Part shown: in pieces, positions 17,572 to 27,670 of the stretch
Layout of the letters: every line of letters begins with the position of its first letter
How positions within the stretch are numbered: the stretch's first letter is position 1
Assembly: GCF_024436055.1 (NCBI RefSeq)
Contig: NZ_JANFNH010000057.1
Location: 1-42,920 of the forward strand
DNA: 42,920 nucleotides
Origin: Streptantibioticus rubrisoli
GTDB lineage: Bacteria; Actinomycetota; Actinomycetes; Streptomycetales; Streptomycetaceae
Reading direction: 5' to 3'
Translations under genes and position numbers: made by a program
Notes under the pieces: model-generated
Told to the model about the DNA's origin: nothing
Database searches by the model: none
The model's input: only the letters and a program-made list of their open reading frames with translations

Positions 17572-20205
17572 TCAGGCCTCCGGCAGGTTCTTCAACTGGG
17601 CGCCGATACGGGCGATATCGACTTCCGCGGCCTCCCGTCGCGCCCGGATCTTGTCCACCACGTGGTCCGGCGCCTTGGCCAGGAATGCCTCGTTGCCCAG
17701 CTTCGCGGTGGCCTGCGCCAGCTCCTTCTCGGCGGCGGCCAGGTCCTTGGTGAGCCGCTTGCGCTCCGCCGCGAAGTCGATCGCCCCGGACAGGTCCAGC
17801 GCCACCGTGGCGCCCGCGACCGGCAGCGAGGCGGTGGCGTGGAAGCCCTCGCCCGCGGGCTGCAGCCGCAGCAGCGAGCGGATGGCGTCCTCGTGCGGCG
17901 CCAGCGGCGTGCCGTCCAGGTCGAGCCGGGCCGGGACCCGCTGGCCGGGCTGCAGGCCCTGGTCGGAGCGGAACCGGCGGACCTCGGTGATCACCTGCTG
18001 GAGCGTGGCGATCTCCTGTTCGGCGGCCTGGTCGCGGAAGCCGCTGTCGCTCGGCCAGTCGGCGATGACCAGCGACTCACCGCCGGTCAGCGAGGTCCAC
18101 AGCGTCTCGGTGACGAACGGGACCACCGGGTGCAGCAGCCGCAGCGTGACGTCCAGGACCTCGCCCAGCACCCGGCGCGAGACGCCTGCGGCCTCGCCGC
18201 CCGCCGCGAACGTGGTCTTGACCAGCTCCACGTACCAGTCGAAGACCTCGTCCCAGGCGAAGTGGAACAGGGTGTCGGAGAGCTTGGCGAACTGGTAGTC
18301 GTCGTAGTACGCGTCCACCTCGGCGACGACCGAGTTCAGCCGGGACAGGATCCACCGGTCGGTCGCCGACAGCCGCTCCGCGGGCGGCAGTTCGCCCTGG
18401 ACGGTGGCACCGTTCATCAGCGCGAAGCGGGTCGCGTTCCAGATCTTGTTGGCGAAGTTGCGGGAGCCCTGCACCCAGTCCTCGCCGATCGGCACGTCCA
18501 CACCGGGGTTGGCGCCGCGGGCCAGGGTGAAGCGGACCGCGTCGGAGCCGTATGCGTCCATCCAGTCCAGCGGGTTGACCGCGTTGCCGAAGGACTTCGA
18601 CATCTTCTTGCCGAACTGGTCGCGGACCATGCCGTGCAGCACGATGGTGCGGAACGGCGGGGTGCCGTCCATCGCGTACAGGCCGAACATCATCATCCGG
18701 GCGACCCAGAAGAACAGGATGTCGTAGCCGGTGACCAGCGCGGAGTTCGGGTAGAACTTCGCCAGGCTCTCGGTCCGCTCCGGCCAGCCGAGCGTGGAGA
18801 ACGGCCACAGGCCGGAGGAGAACCAGGTGTCGAGCACATCGGTGTCCTGGTGCCAGCCGTCACCGGTCGGCGGTTCCTCGTCCGGTCCGACGCAGACCAC
18901 CTCGCCGTTGGGCCCGTACCAGACCGGAATGCGGTGGCCCCACCACAACTGCCGTGAGATGCACCAGTCGTGGAGGTTGTCCACCCAGCCGAAGTAGCGG
19001 GACTCCATCTCCTTCGGGTGGATCGTCACCCGCCCGTCGCGCACCGCGTCACCGGCGGCCTTCGCCAGCGGGCCGACCTTGACCCACCACTGCAGCGACA
19101 GCCGCGGCTCGATGGTGGTCTTGCAGCGCGAGCAGTGCCCGACGGAGTGGGTGTACGGGCGCTTCTCGGCGACGATCCGGCCCTCGGCGCGCAGCGCGCC
19201 GACGATCGCCGAGCGGGCCTCGAAGCGGTCCAGGCCCTGGAAGGGGCCGTGCGCGGTGATGATGCCGTGCTCGTCCAGCACGTTCAGCGACGGCAGGTCG
19301 TGCCGCTGGCCGATCTCGAAGTCGTTGGGGTCGTGGGCCGGGGTGACCTTGACCGCGCCGGTGCCGAACTCGGGGTCGACATGGGCGTCGGCGACGACCG
19401 GGATCCGGCGGCCGGTCAGCGGCAGCTCGATCTCCCGGCCGACCAGGTGCCGGTAGCGCTCGTCGTCGGGGTGGACGGCGACCGCGGTGTCGCCCAGCAT
19501 CGTCTCGGCGCGGGTGGTGGCCACGACGATGGCGTCGTCACCGTCGCCGTACTTGATCGAGACCAGCTCGCCGTCGTCGTCCTGGTACTCCACCTCGATG
19601 TCCGAGATGGCGGTCAGACAGCGCGGGCACCAGTTGATGATGCGCTCGGCGCGGTAGATCAGTCCGTCGTCGTAGAGCTTCTTGAAGATCGTCTGGACGG
19701 CCTGGGAGAGGCCCTCGTCCATGGTGAACCGCTCGCGCGACCAGTCCACACCGTCGCCGAGGCGGCGCATCTGGCCGGAGATCTGCCCGCCGGACTCGGC
19801 CTTCCACTGCCACACCCGCTCGACGAACGCCTCGCGGCCCAGGTCGTGGCGGGACTTGCCCTCCTTGGCCAGCTCCCGCTCGACCACGTTCTGGGTGGCG
19901 ATACCGGCGTGGTCCATGCCCGGCTGCCACAGCGTCTCGTAGCCCTGCATCCGCTTGCGGCGGGTCAGCGCGTCGATCAGCGTGTGCTCGAAGGCGTGCC
20001 CGAGGTGCAGGCTGCCGGTGACGTTCGGCGGCGGGATGACGATGGTGTACGGCTGCTTGTCGCTCTTGGCGTCCGCCTCGAAGTAACCTCGCTCTACCCA
20101 GCGCTCGTACAGCTTCCCCTCTACCTCGGCCGGGACGTACTGGGTCGGCAGGTTGTCAGGGCTGCTGCTGGCCCCGTCTCGGGGGCGCGGGTTCATGTCG
20201 GTCAC
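17572..20205 (-). CDS. valS: Valine--tRNA ligase
   Basis: Class I aminoacyl-tRNA synthetase charging tRNA-Val (EC 6.1.1.9), 877 residues, the usual length. HIGH motif is in [17 protein letters not shown] (about 60-75), then the CP1 editing domain ([20 protein letters not shown] and [16 protein letters not shown]), zinc-binding Cys clusters ([18 protein letters not shown]), KMSKS in [17 protein letters not shown], and a C-terminal coiled-coil tRNA-binding arm ([20 protein letters not shown]). The start is GTG at 20205. A TAGAAT hexamer ends 6 bases upstream and no Shine-Dalgarno exists, so the mRNA is probably leaderless. An ATG three codons in (20196) is the alternative. Confidence 0.97.
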   Translation of the reverse strand: MTDMNPRPRDGASSSPDNLPTQYVPAEVEGKLYERWVERGYFEADAKSDKQPYTIVIPPPNVTGSLHLGHAFEHTLIDALTRRKRMQGYETLWQPGMDHAGIATQNVVERELAKEGKSRHDLGREAFVERVWQWKAESGGQISGQMRRLGDGVDWSRERFTMDEGLSQAVQTIFKKLYDDGLIYRAERIINWCPRCLTAISDIEVEYQDDDGELVSIKYGDGDDAIVVATTRAETMLGDTAVAVHPDDERYRHLVGREIELPLTGRRIPVVADAHVDPEFGTGAVKVTPAHDPNDFEIGQRHDLPSLNVLDEHGIITAHGPFQGLDRFEARSAIVGALRAEGRIVAEKRPYTHSVGHCSRCKTTIEPRLSLQWWVKVGPLAKAAGDAVRDGRVTIHPKEMESRYFGWVDNLHDWCISRQLWWGHRIPVWYGPNGEVVCVGPDEEPPTGDGWHQDTDVLDTWFSSGLWPFSTLGWPERTESLAKFYPNSALVTGYDILFFWVARMMMFGLYAMDGTPPFRTIVLHGMVRDQFGKKMSKSFGNAVNPLDWMDAYGSDAVRFTLARGANPGVDVPIGEDWVQGSRNFANKIWNATRFALMNGATVQGELPPAERLSATDRWILSRLNSVVAEVDAYYDDYQFAKLSDTLFHFAWDEVFDWYVELVKTTFAAGGEAAGVSRRVLGEVLDVTLRLLHPVVPFVTETLWTSLTGGESLVIADWPSDSGFRDQAAEQEIATLQQVITEVRRFRSDQGLQPGQRVPARLDLDGTPLAPHEDAIRSLLRLQPAGEGFHATASLPVAGATVALDLSGAIDFAAERKRLTKDLAAAEKELAQATAKLGNEAFLAKAPDHVVDKIRARREAAEVDIARIGAQLKNLPEA

Positions 20206-20217
20206 GCGGCAATTCTA
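20206..20217 (-). promoter_or_regulatory. valS -10 element (leaderless start)
   Basis: TAGAAT on the minus strand (complement of 20212-20217) is 6 bases before the GTG start, matching the spacing of leaderless transcripts in actinobacteria. The -35 region (about 20235-20240) is poor (TTCGGA at best). Confidence 0.5.
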
Positions 20218-20442
20218 GGGGCGGCACGGCCTGGTCTCCGAACGGCTTTCGTCCGGTAACGGCGTGCTCGCAGCCCCGCGCTGCTGGCCCTGCTCGGTGT
20301 GACCCGGACGCGGTCGGCCTGAACCCTCTGCTGACCGGGATCAACAAGCTGAACGACGCTCGGGCCGAGTGGGGGTGACACAGCCGTTAGGGTCACCGCG
20401 AGCAGGGGCGTGTCCCCTTGAATGTGTGAAACAGGAGCCAGT
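20218..20442 (+). other. Non-coding or decayed sequence upstream of valS
   Basis: No intact gene. The plus strand has a short coding-like peptide, GLNPLLTGINKLNDARAEWG, ending in TGA at 20376-20378 with no recognisable start or family. It looks like the 3' remnant of a lost gene. The stretch borders two further relics (20443-21030). Confidence 0.35.
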
Positions 20443-20784
20443 GTGGCCGGTACGCCGATAGTCACCACCTTCGTCACCACACCGGCCATGGTGCTTCGCT
20501 CGTACCGGGCGTGTGCTCGGCGGAGGTACGTCCAGTACCGCACTCAGGGCCCGGACCGGTCCACGTCGCGGACGTGGGCGACGTTTCGGAGCGTCTCGCG
20601 CGTCGGTGACTTCTGGGTGCTGCGCGTGTCACCGCAGATGGCCATGGGCTTGCCGGTCGCGGCTTTGAACGAACAGCAGACAACCGCGTTCCTCACGCTG
20701 CTCCAGGAGAAGGGGCTCGACCGAACGATGCCCGCCTCGGCGCCCGGCGCGGGCCAGCCCTGTACACGGTATATGCGTGGGTGA
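20443..20784 (+). pseudogene. Frameshifted YcxB-like gene relic
   Basis: A GTG at 20443 has AGGAG 5 bases upstream and opens a 113-codon frame. The first 40 codons (VAGTPIVTTFVTTPAMVLRS onward) and the last 55 (VGDFWVLRVSPQMAMGLPVA, then ALNEQQTTAFLTLLQEKGL) look like real protein. In between (about 20553-20602) the coding-like text shifts to another frame: GPVHVADVGDVSERLAR, whose last residues join well to VGDFWVLR. This pattern suggests two compensating frameshifts in a once intact gene. The C-terminal part resembles the YcxB-like domain (strand, then a proline/alanine turn, then EQ..F..LL helix). YcxB identity is by eye only. If expressed as it stands, the middle is garbled. Confidence 0.4.
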
Positions 20785-20914
20785 CCACGGTGCGGTCGGT
20801 TCGCCGAGAGGTGCAGGCCGCGCTTGCGGCCCGCATAGCCGCCTCGGACGGCAGTGCCGCATAACGAGCCGCCACGAGGACGCGCTGCCCTTCCGCTCCG
20901 TGCCGCACCTGGCG

Positions 20915-21030
20915 CCCCTCGGCGCCGAGGGACGCGAGCGCTGCGGACGTCGGCCGAAACTCACCGCCGACCAGGCCGCGCTCGCCCAAGGGCCCTACGA
21001 CGAGCGGCAGAAGAGAGGGTGCCCCGCCGC
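20915..21030 (+). pseudogene. Relic of a serine recombinase/resolvase C-terminal HTH
   Basis: The plus strand encodes GRERCGRRPKLTADQAALAQ followed by GPYDERQK. This matches the layout of the linker and first helix of the Tn3-type resolvase HTH domain (typically GRPxKLTxxQ..A..LYDEG). The frame then continues as unrelated Arg/Pro sequence (RGCPAAPRRTQL) and stops at 21050, and no catalytic domain with its N-terminal serine lies upstream. It is therefore a broken fragment of a mobile-element recombinase, supporting past insertion between valS and clpX. Confidence 0.45.
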
Positions 21031-21204
21031 CCCGAGAAGAACGCAGCTATGAAGTCCTGAAAACTACCGGTGAGTTACTTGTTCACTGGTGTCCGGACTG
21101 GGACTGCGAGGCCGTAACAGGACGGCACCCCGGCTTTTGACGTGCTCATGGGATGAGGAAGGATGTGGCGCTCATACGACAGTTAACGGGAGGACGCAAA
21201 ACCC

Positions 21205-22035
21205 ATGAGCTTCAACCAGCCACCGCCGAACCCGTACGGCCAGCAGCCCGGCCCGCAGCCCGGCTACGGCTACCCCCAGCAGGGCGGCGTCCCCCCGCAG
21301 CCCGGGCAGCAGCCCACCAACCCGTACGGCCAGCCCCCGACCAACGCGCCCTACGGCGTCCCGCAGCAGGCCGCCCCCAACCCCTACGGCCAGCAGCCCG
21401 GTTGGGGCGCCCAGGTCCCGCCGCCCCCGCCGGTCAAGAAGAGCAACGCGGGCAAGGTCATAGGCATCCTCGCCGCCGTCGTGGTCGTGGCGGGCGCGGG
21501 CATCGCCTTCGCCGTCATGGGCAGCGGCGGCGGCCTCTCAGGCGGCGGCGACTACAAGCTGACGACGCCGGACACGGTGCTGGACGGGAAGTACAGCAAG
21601 GACACGGCACAGTCGTCGCAGATGACGAGCCACATGGACTCGTCGGTCAACGACTCGGGCATCTCGGGCGGCCAGACTGCTGGCGCGGTCTGGAAGGCCA
21701 GCAAGGACGGGGTGATCCTCAGCGGTGCGTACGGCGATGTCTCCGACCCGAGTGCCGCCGTCGACAAGGTGATCTCCGAAGGGCTCAAGGGCGCCACCAC
21801 CACGAAGCAGACCCCGTCCGGCTTCGACGGCACGGTCATGAAGTGCGGTCAGCAGAGCGAAGGCCTCGCGTCGATGCCCTTCTGTGTCTGGGGCGACAGC
21901 AGCACCGTCGCCATAGCCATGTGGATGCCCAACGTCGATCCGACCAATCCCACCAGCCTTCCGACAGCTCCGTCGGTCTCCGACTGGGCGCAGACCACGG
22001 CGAAGCTGCGCAACGAGGTGCGGGTCAAGAAGTAG
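21205..22035 (+). CDS. Proline/glutamine-rich single-pass membrane protein, unknown function
   Basis: 276 residues; no enzyme family recognised. Residues 1-75 are a low-complexity cytoplasmic tail with repeated NPYGQQPG / GYPQQGG units. After a basic KKSNAGK patch comes one membrane segment (about residues 80-102, VIGILAAVVVVAGAGIAFAVMG), then a Gly-rich linker and an extracytoplasmic domain of about 160 residues with two Cys (VMKCGQQSE and MPFCVWGDS), which could form a disulfide. This architecture is common in Streptomyces hypothetical membrane proteins. ATG 21205 has GGGAGGA about 10 bases upstream. It is the only intact gene on the plus strand in the debris region, with no clear partner. 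Confidence 0.85.
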   Translation: MSFNQPPPNPYGQQPGPQPGYGYPQQGGVPPQPGQQPTNPYGQPPTNAPYGVPQQAAPNPYGQQPGWGAQVPPPPPVKKSNAGKVIGILAAVVVVAGAGIAFAVMGSGGGLSGGGDYKLTTPDTVLDGKYSKDTAQSSQMTSHMDSSVNDSGISGGQTAGAVWKASKDGVILSGAYGDVSDPSAAVDKVISEGLKGATTTKQTPSGFDGTVMKCGQQSEGLASMPFCVWGDSSTVAIAMWMPNVDPTNPTSLPTAPSVSDWAQTTAKLRNEVRVKK

Positions 22036-22217
22036 CGCACAACCGATGTGTGTACGGGGCGTCCTCCTGCAAGGGCGCCCCTTACACAGGCTGACTACCG
22101 CTGGGCCAAGGAGCAGGCCTCATAGGCATCGCCGTTACGAACGCCCAGGCCGACAAGGGTGGAGCTGCAGGCCGCCCAACCCCCCGCGCTGCCGAAGAGT
22201 CCCTGTTGGGCGCCTCG
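22036..22217 (+). other. Intergenic stretch with possible coding remnant
   Basis: Between the proline-rich membrane protein and the small Cys protein. One plus-strand frame ends in the coding-like PLTQADYRWAKEQAS with TAG at 22123-22125, without a recognisable start. I see no terminator, RNA gene or repeat here. Confidence 0.3.
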
Positions 22218-22463
22218 GTGGCACGCGACCGACACTCGCGGGCAGCCGTCTACCGCTACGTCCCCCACACCATCCGTCACGTCCCCGAAGGGGGCGCCGT
22301 CTGCGAGGCGTTCTGCGTCGCACGCGGCTGCGGCGCGGAGTCCGGGCCCCAGGGGGATCCGTGCGCCGTACTGGACTGGTGCCTGCGGCACACCGGCCGC
22401 ACCGGGCACGACCCGTTCAGGCGGGCGTTCAGCGACCACGCCAGGGTCACGCGCGACGGTTGA
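22218..22463 (+). CDS. Small cysteine-containing protein, DUF7848-like
   Basis: About 81 residues from GTG 22218 (a TTG at 22206 is an alternative). The sequence has an N-terminal strand pattern (AAVYRYVPHTIRHVPEG), two paired-looking Cys positions (VCEAFCVARGCGAESGP) and a C-terminal helix WCLRHTGRTGHDPFRRAF. This order (strands, Cys pair, W...H.GRTGH..FRR) is that of the DUF7848 family, small proteins abundant in Streptomyces and often beside regulators; their function is unknown. The Cys/His content would suit a metal site, but that is inference. The 3' end overlaps the convergent Lrp-type gene by 17 bases. No strong Shine-Dalgarno is seen, which lowers confidence in the start. Confidence 0.55.
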   Translation: MARDRHSRAAVYRYVPHTIRHVPEGGAVCEAFCVARGCGAESGPQGDPCAVLDWCLRHTGRTGHDPFRRAFSDHARVTRDG

Positions 22464-23424
22464 GCGCTGGAAGCGGTCCAGCCGCCTTCACGGTACGCAG
22501 CACCGGGGCCGTCTCCAGGGTGTGGATCGCCTCCAGGGTGCCCAGGCGGTGGATGAGGTAATCGTGCAGGGCGGCCGGGGTGGGGCACAGGGCGTGGGCC
22601 AGGAGGTTGGTGGGGCCGGTTGTGGCGGCCACGTAGGCCAGTTCGGGGTGTTGGGACAAGGTGGTGGCCACGTGGTCCAAGTGGGCGGGGGTCACCGACA
22701 TCCACAGCAGCGCCTGCGTGCTGGCGCCCAGCAGCGTGTCGTTGAACTCGACGTCGAAGAAGATCGCGCCGCTCGCCTGAAGGTCGGTCAGGCGACGGGC
22801 GACGGTCGCCGGTGACCAGCCGGTGGCCGCGGCGAGTTCCGCGTGGCTGGCGCGGCCGTCGCGGTGCAGGGCGGCCAGCAGGGGGCCGTCGGACTCGGTC
22901 AAGGGCCTGCCCTGGCGGGTCAACGGGTGGGGAGTCGAGCGGAGTTGGCGCTGCTGGCGGTCGTCCAGGGCGCCCAGGTGGCCGCGCCAGGCGGTGGGGC
23001 CACCGAGGTAGGTGTGCAGCACATAGTGGGCGCTCACCGCTGTGATGCCCGCGGTGCGCGGGATGTCGCCGAGCAGCAGCGTGTGGCCGCTGGCCGCGCC
23101 GGTGGGGGTGTGCACGATCGACAGGATCTCGGTGCCGCCCGAGGCGAGCTTCACCCAGGAGGTGTCGGAGCGGCGGGCCAGGGCGTGCGCCAGGTCCTGG
23201 GCTGCGCGCGGGCTGGCGGTGAGCCGCACGATCCACTGTGCCTGGTCGGCGCGGTCGGGGTCGGCGAGCGCCACTACCCGCAGCGACGCCCCGGCGCTCA
23301 GCCGCCGATAGCGCCGCGCCACGGTCTGCGTCGACACCCCGAGCACCTCGGCGATCCGGGCGAACGGCGCCCGGCCGTCGATGTGCAAGGCGTGGATCAG
23401 ACCCCGGTCCACCTCGTCCAGCAT
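22447..23424 (-). CDS. Lrp/AsnC family regulator with two AsnC-type HTH domains
   Basis: 325 residues, about twice the normal Lrp length. An N-terminal AsnC-type winged HTH (LDEVDRGLIHALHIDGRAPF then ARIAEVLGVSTQTVARRYRRL) is followed by a ligand-binding RAM-like region, then a second HTH at about 190-240 (LLAALHRDGRASHAELAAAT then ATVARRLTDLQASGAIFFDV) and a second RAM-like region at the C-terminus. Tandem Lrp proteins of this form are common in Streptomyces. Start ATG 23424 with AAGGGAAA upstream; the frame is open to 23475 but lacks support. It is divergent from the oxidoreductase at 23575, and the 150-bp gap holds a tandem repeat, so it probably controls that gene and itself. The effector is unknown. 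Confidence 0.9.
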   Translation of the reverse strand: MLDEVDRGLIHALHIDGRAPFARIAEVLGVSTQTVARRYRRLSAGASLRVVALADPDRADQAQWIVRLTASPRAAQDLAHALARRSDTSWVKLASGGTEILSIVHTPTGAASGHTLLLGDIPRTAGITAVSAHYVLHTYLGGPTAWRGHLGALDDRQQRQLRSTPHPLTRQGRPLTESDGPLLAALHRDGRASHAELAAATGWSPATVARRLTDLQASGAIFFDVEFNDTLLGASTQALLWMSVTPAHLDHVATTLSQHPELAYVAATTGPTNLLAHALCPTPAALHDYLIHRLGTLEAIHTLETAPVLRTVKAAGPLPALNRRA

Positions 23425-23526
23425 GGATATTTCCCTTACCTGTTTGGGTTTGGATGGAAGGAATTCGCTAAGCACACGGTTCTCATGGAATCAGGTCCGT
23501 CCGCCGTTCCACGCTGGCCCACGACC

Positions 23527-23558
23527 CACGTGGCCTCTTCTACACGTGGCCTCTTCTA
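23527..23558 (+). repeat. Tandem 16-bp repeat in the divergent promoter gap
   Basis: CACGTGGCCTCTTCTA is present twice back to back (23527-23542 and 23543-23558), each copy starting with the palindrome CACGTG. It lies 17 bases upstream of the oxidoreductase ATG, between it and the Lrp-type gene. Adjacent identical sites suggest a regulator-binding region, but it also overlaps the likely 5' leader. Confidence 0.7.
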
Positions 23559-23574
23559 AGGAACGGAAGGACCC

Positions 23575-24606
23575 ATGGCCCTCCCCCACACCCACCGCAG
23601 CATCCGCCTGGCCGCCCGCCCGGACGGTCTGCCCACACCCGAGCACTTCACCGTCGCCGAGGCTCCGCTGCCGAACCCGGCAGCAGGCGAGGCGCTGATC
23701 CGCAACCGCTACTTCCGGGTGTCCGCGTCCCTCCGGATGATGATCAGCGGCGGCGTGCGGGACGTCGACGGCGTCCCGTTCCCCGTGGTGCGCCCCGGCG
23801 AGACCCCGTTCGAGGAGACGATCGGCGAAGTGGTCACCGCGCCGGAGGGCAGCGGGCTGCTCCCCGGCGATCTGGTCACCCACTGGCACGGCTGGCGTGA
23901 GTACGCGGCCGTGCCCGCCGCCCAGTGCACCCCGCTGGACGGCACGCTGCCGGACCCGGTGGCCCATCTGTCGCACGCCTGGACCGCGTACGCCGCACTG
24001 CGCTGGGGCGCCGAAGTCCGGCCCAGGGACACGGTGTTCGTCTCCGGCGCGACCGGGGCGATCGGCTCGATGGCCGGGCAGCTCGCCCGCCTGCTGGGCG
24101 CCGCCCGGGTGATCGGCAGCACCGGATCCCAGCAGAAGGCCGACCGTCTGGTGGCCGAGTTGGGGTACGACTCCGCCGTACTGCGCGGCGCCCGGCCGAT
24201 CGCCGAGCAGTTGGCCGAAGTCGCCCCCGAGGGCATCGACGTGCTGTTCGACAACGTCGGCGGCGACCAGTTGCGGGCAGCCGTCGCGGCGGCGCGCAAC
24301 GGTGCGCGCTTCGCGCTGGTCGGCGCACTGTCGGGACAGTTGGCGCCGGACGGTACCGGCACCTCGGCTCCGGTCCAGCTGGACTCGTTCCAACTGTTGC
24401 TCAAGCGGCTCGTGCTACGCGGCTTCAGCGCCGACGACGTGCCCGCCGCCGAACGCGCCAGGTGGCCGGAGAAGTTCGCGGCCTGGCTGCGCTCTGGCGA
24501 CCTGTACTTCCCGCACACCCGCGTCACGGGCATCGAGCGCGCCCCGCAGGCGCTCTGCGAGGTGATCGAGGGACGGCACCTGGGCACCGTCGTCGTGGAG
24601 CTATGA
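23575..24606 (+). CDS. NADP-dependent medium-chain oxidoreductase (CurA/leukotriene B4 dehydrogenase-like)
   Basis: Zinc-independent medium-chain dehydrogenase/reductase, 343 residues, of the class that reduces double bonds or carbonyls of small molecules with NADPH. N-terminal GroES-like domain (AGEALIRNRYFRVSASLRMMI), then the cofactor-binding Rossmann fold with DTVFVSGATGAIGSMAGQLA (AxxGxxG-type dinucleotide motif) and VIGSTGSQQKADRL, then FDNVGGDQLRAAV and the C-terminal FPHTRVTGIERAPQAL. It lacks the Cys/His zinc ligands of alcohol dehydrogenases. ATG 23575 follows GGAAGGA closely. Divergent from the Lrp-type regulator, which probably controls it. The natural substrate cannot be read from sequence. 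Confidence 0.88.
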   Translation: MALPHTHRSIRLAARPDGLPTPEHFTVAEAPLPNPAAGEALIRNRYFRVSASLRMMISGGVRDVDGVPFPVVRPGETPFEETIGEVVTAPEGSGLLPGDLVTHWHGWREYAAVPAAQCTPLDGTLPDPVAHLSHAWTAYAALRWGAEVRPRDTVFVSGATGAIGSMAGQLARLLGAARVIGSTGSQQKADRLVAELGYDSAVLRGARPIAEQLAEVAPEGIDVLFDNVGGDQLRAAVAAARNGARFALVGALSGQLAPDGTGTSAPVQLDSFQLLLKRLVLRGFSADDVPAAERARWPEKFAAWLRSGDLYFPHTRVTGIERAPQALCEVIEGRHLGTVVVEL

Positions 24607-24670
24607 GCCACCGCCCGTAAGACGAGAAGTAAGGGACGCCCGCCATGGCGAGTGCCCCTTACACGCCGGA

Positions 24671-24692
24671 GGGCCGCCCCGAGGGGCGGCCC
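24671..24692. terminator. Convergent terminator between oxidoreductase and clpX
   Basis: Perfect inverted repeat GGGCCGCCCC-GA-GGGGCGGCCC, placed between the stop of the plus-strand oxidoreductase (24606) and the stop of minus-strand clpX (24718). It can form a hairpin from either strand; no U-run. Confidence 0.65.
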
Positions 24693-24717
24693 CACACATC
24701 AAGCCCGGCGGCGAGCG

Positions 24718-26010
<1,293 letters not shown>

Positions 26011-26102
26011 GAGGTGCTTCCCCTTCGCCTGGGATCCGCCTTGTTCAACGGAGCCTGGTGCCTAATCTCCGACGGTACCTTGCCGGACCCCTCGTGTGGG
26101 CC

Positions 26103-26137
26103 CCCCTTGGGCCGACTCGTCCTGCCGACCCAAGGGG
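26103..26137 (-). other. Hairpin in the clpP2-clpX intergenic region
   Basis: CCCCTTGGG (26103-26111) pairs with CCCAAGGGG (26129-26137), 17-base loop that can pair partly within itself (TCGGC repeat flanks). It lies between the clpP2 stop (26161) and the clpX start, so it may attenuate or process the mRNA. No U-run. Confidence 0.5.
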
Positions 26138-26160
26138 TTGATGGTGCCGTCGGGCCTGTC

Positions 26161-26832
26161 TCAGGCCGAGACCGCGGCCTTGCGGGACGATGTGATCTGG
26201 TCCACGAAACCGAAGGACAGCGCGTCCTCGGCGGTGAGGATCTTGTCGCGCTCGATGTCCTCACGGATCTGCTCCGAGGAGCGGCTGGAGTGCTTGGCCA
26301 GCATTTCCTCCATCTGGGTGCGCATCCGCGTGATCTCGTTGGCCTGGATCTCCAGGTCAGAGATCTGCGCCCGGCCGGTCTCGGTGTACGGCTGGTGGAT
26401 CAGCACCCGGGCGTTGGGCAGCGCCATCCGCTTGCCGGGCGTACCGGCGGCGAGCAGCACGGCCGCGGCGGAGGCCGCCTGGCCGAGGCAGACCGTCTGG
26501 ATGTCCGGCTTGACGAACTGCATGGTGTCGTAGATCGCCGTCATCGCGGTGAACGAACCGCCGGGCGAGTTGATGTAGATCGAGATGTCCCGGTCCGGGT
26601 CCATCGACTCCAGGCACAGCAGCTGCGCCATCACGTCGTTGGCGGAGGCGTCGTCGATCTGCACACCGAGGAAGATCACCCGCTCCTCGAACAGCTTGGC
26701 GTACGGGTCGTACTCGCGCACGCCCTGCGAGGTGCGCTCCACGAAGCGCGGCACGATGTAACGGGACTCCGCGCCGAGCGAGCGGCGGGCGTCCAGGCCC
26801 TCCTGGAGGGCGAGCGGGTTCGGGGTGTTCAT
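26161..26832 (-). CDS. clpP2: ATP-dependent Clp protease proteolytic subunit ClpP2
   Basis: Serine protease subunit of the ClpP tetradecamer, 223 residues from ATG 26832. Catalytic serine in [11 protein letters not shown], catalytic His in [13 protein letters not shown], and the handle region is rich in charged residues ([14 protein letters not shown]). The N-terminus is extended relative to ClpP1 ([20 protein letters not shown]). In Streptomyces ClpP1 and ClpP2 form a mixed complex and both are needed for activity. The frame is open upstream to 26931 without support. It lies 76 bases after clpP1, presumably cotranscribed from the clpP1 promoter. Confidence 0.95.
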   Translation of the reverse strand: MNTPNPLALQEGLDARRSLGAESRYIVPRFVERTSQGVREYDPYAKLFEERVIFLGVQIDDASANDVMAQLLCLESMDPDRDISIYINSPGGSFTAMTAIYDTMQFVKPDIQTVCLGQAASAAAVLLAAGTPGKRMALPNARVLIHQPYTETGRAQISDLEIQANEITRMRTQMEEMLAKHSSRSSEQIREDIERDKILTAEDALSFGFVDQITSSRKAAVSA

Positions 26833-26908
26833 GATGGGGTTCACCGTCCTGAGGGGTGAGCGGGGAGGGGAAGCGTAACCGGGTGGCCGCAGGTGCTGCG
26901 GAGCGGCC

Positions 26909-27547
26909 TCACGCGCCGGTGCCGCCGCCACCGGGGACGTCCGCGGCGGTGCTCATGACCTCGTCGATCAGGCCGTACTCCTTGGCCTCGTATGCGGTGA
27001 ACCAGCGGTCGCGGTCCGCGTCGCGGTTGATCGTCTCGACGGTCTGGCCGGTGTGCGCGGCGGTGAGCTGCTCCATCCGCTTCTTGGTACGCAGCAGCTG
27101 CTCCGCCTGGATCTTGATGTCGGAGGCGGAGCCGCCCAGCCCGGCCGAGCCCTGATGCATCAGGATGTCGGCGTTCGGCAGGGCGAAGCGCTTGCCGGGG
27201 GTGCCCGCGGTGAGCAGGAACTGGCCCATGGAGGCGGCCAGGCCCATCGCGATCGTCACCACGTCGTTCTTGATGTACTGCATGGTGTCGTAGATCGCGA
27301 AACCGGCGGTCACGGAACCGCCCGGCGAGTTGATGTAGAGGTAGATGTCCTTGGTCGGGTCCGCGGCGAGCAGCAGCATCTGCGCGCAGATCCGGTTGGC
27401 GATGTCGTCGTCTACCGCCTGGCCGAGGAAGATGATGCGTTCGTCGAGCAGTCGGCTGTAGACCGCGTCACCCAGGCCCGGGCCGCCGGTCGGCGTGCTG
27501 GCGGTGGGCATCAGAAGTCCAGGCGTCTGAATCTGCGGAGTCGTCAC
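26909..27547 (-). CDS. clpP1: ATP-dependent Clp protease proteolytic subunit ClpP1
   Basis: ClpP proteolytic subunit, 212 residues from GTG 27547 (preceded by AGGTGG). Catalytic serine in [12 protein letters not shown], histidine in [10 protein letters not shown], and [19 protein letters not shown] is the oxyanion-side helix region. An ATG at 27511 (MPTASTPTG) is a shorter alternative start. It is the first gene of clpP1-clpP2, with a well-placed promoter and a ClgR-like operator upstream. ClpP1/P2 acts with ClpX and ClpC and affects aerial-mycelium development in Streptomyces. Confidence 0.95.
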   Translation of the reverse strand: MTTPQIQTPGLLMPTASTPTGGPGLGDAVYSRLLDERIIFLGQAVDDDIANRICAQMLLLAADPTKDIYLYINSPGGSVTAGFAIYDTMQYIKNDVVTIAMGLAASMGQFLLTAGTPGKRFALPNADILMHQGSAGLGGSASDIKIQAEQLLRTKKRMEQLTAAHTGQTVETINRDADRDRWFTAYEAKEYGLIDEVMSTAADVPGGGGTGA

Positions 27548-27670
27548 GTATCCACCTGCTCGTTGTCGGACGGCGACGCGCCGTCTTCGCGTCTTCTCGT
27601 AGGGCGCGGGGGTGCGTTGCCGAGCTGACTCCAGCGCCGTCAAGGGACTCCCCTGCCCTCGTTACTACGG

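Noticed and set aside
18970-20259. A 429-codon plus-strand frame opposite valS
   Set aside because: Antisense shadow of the synthetase.
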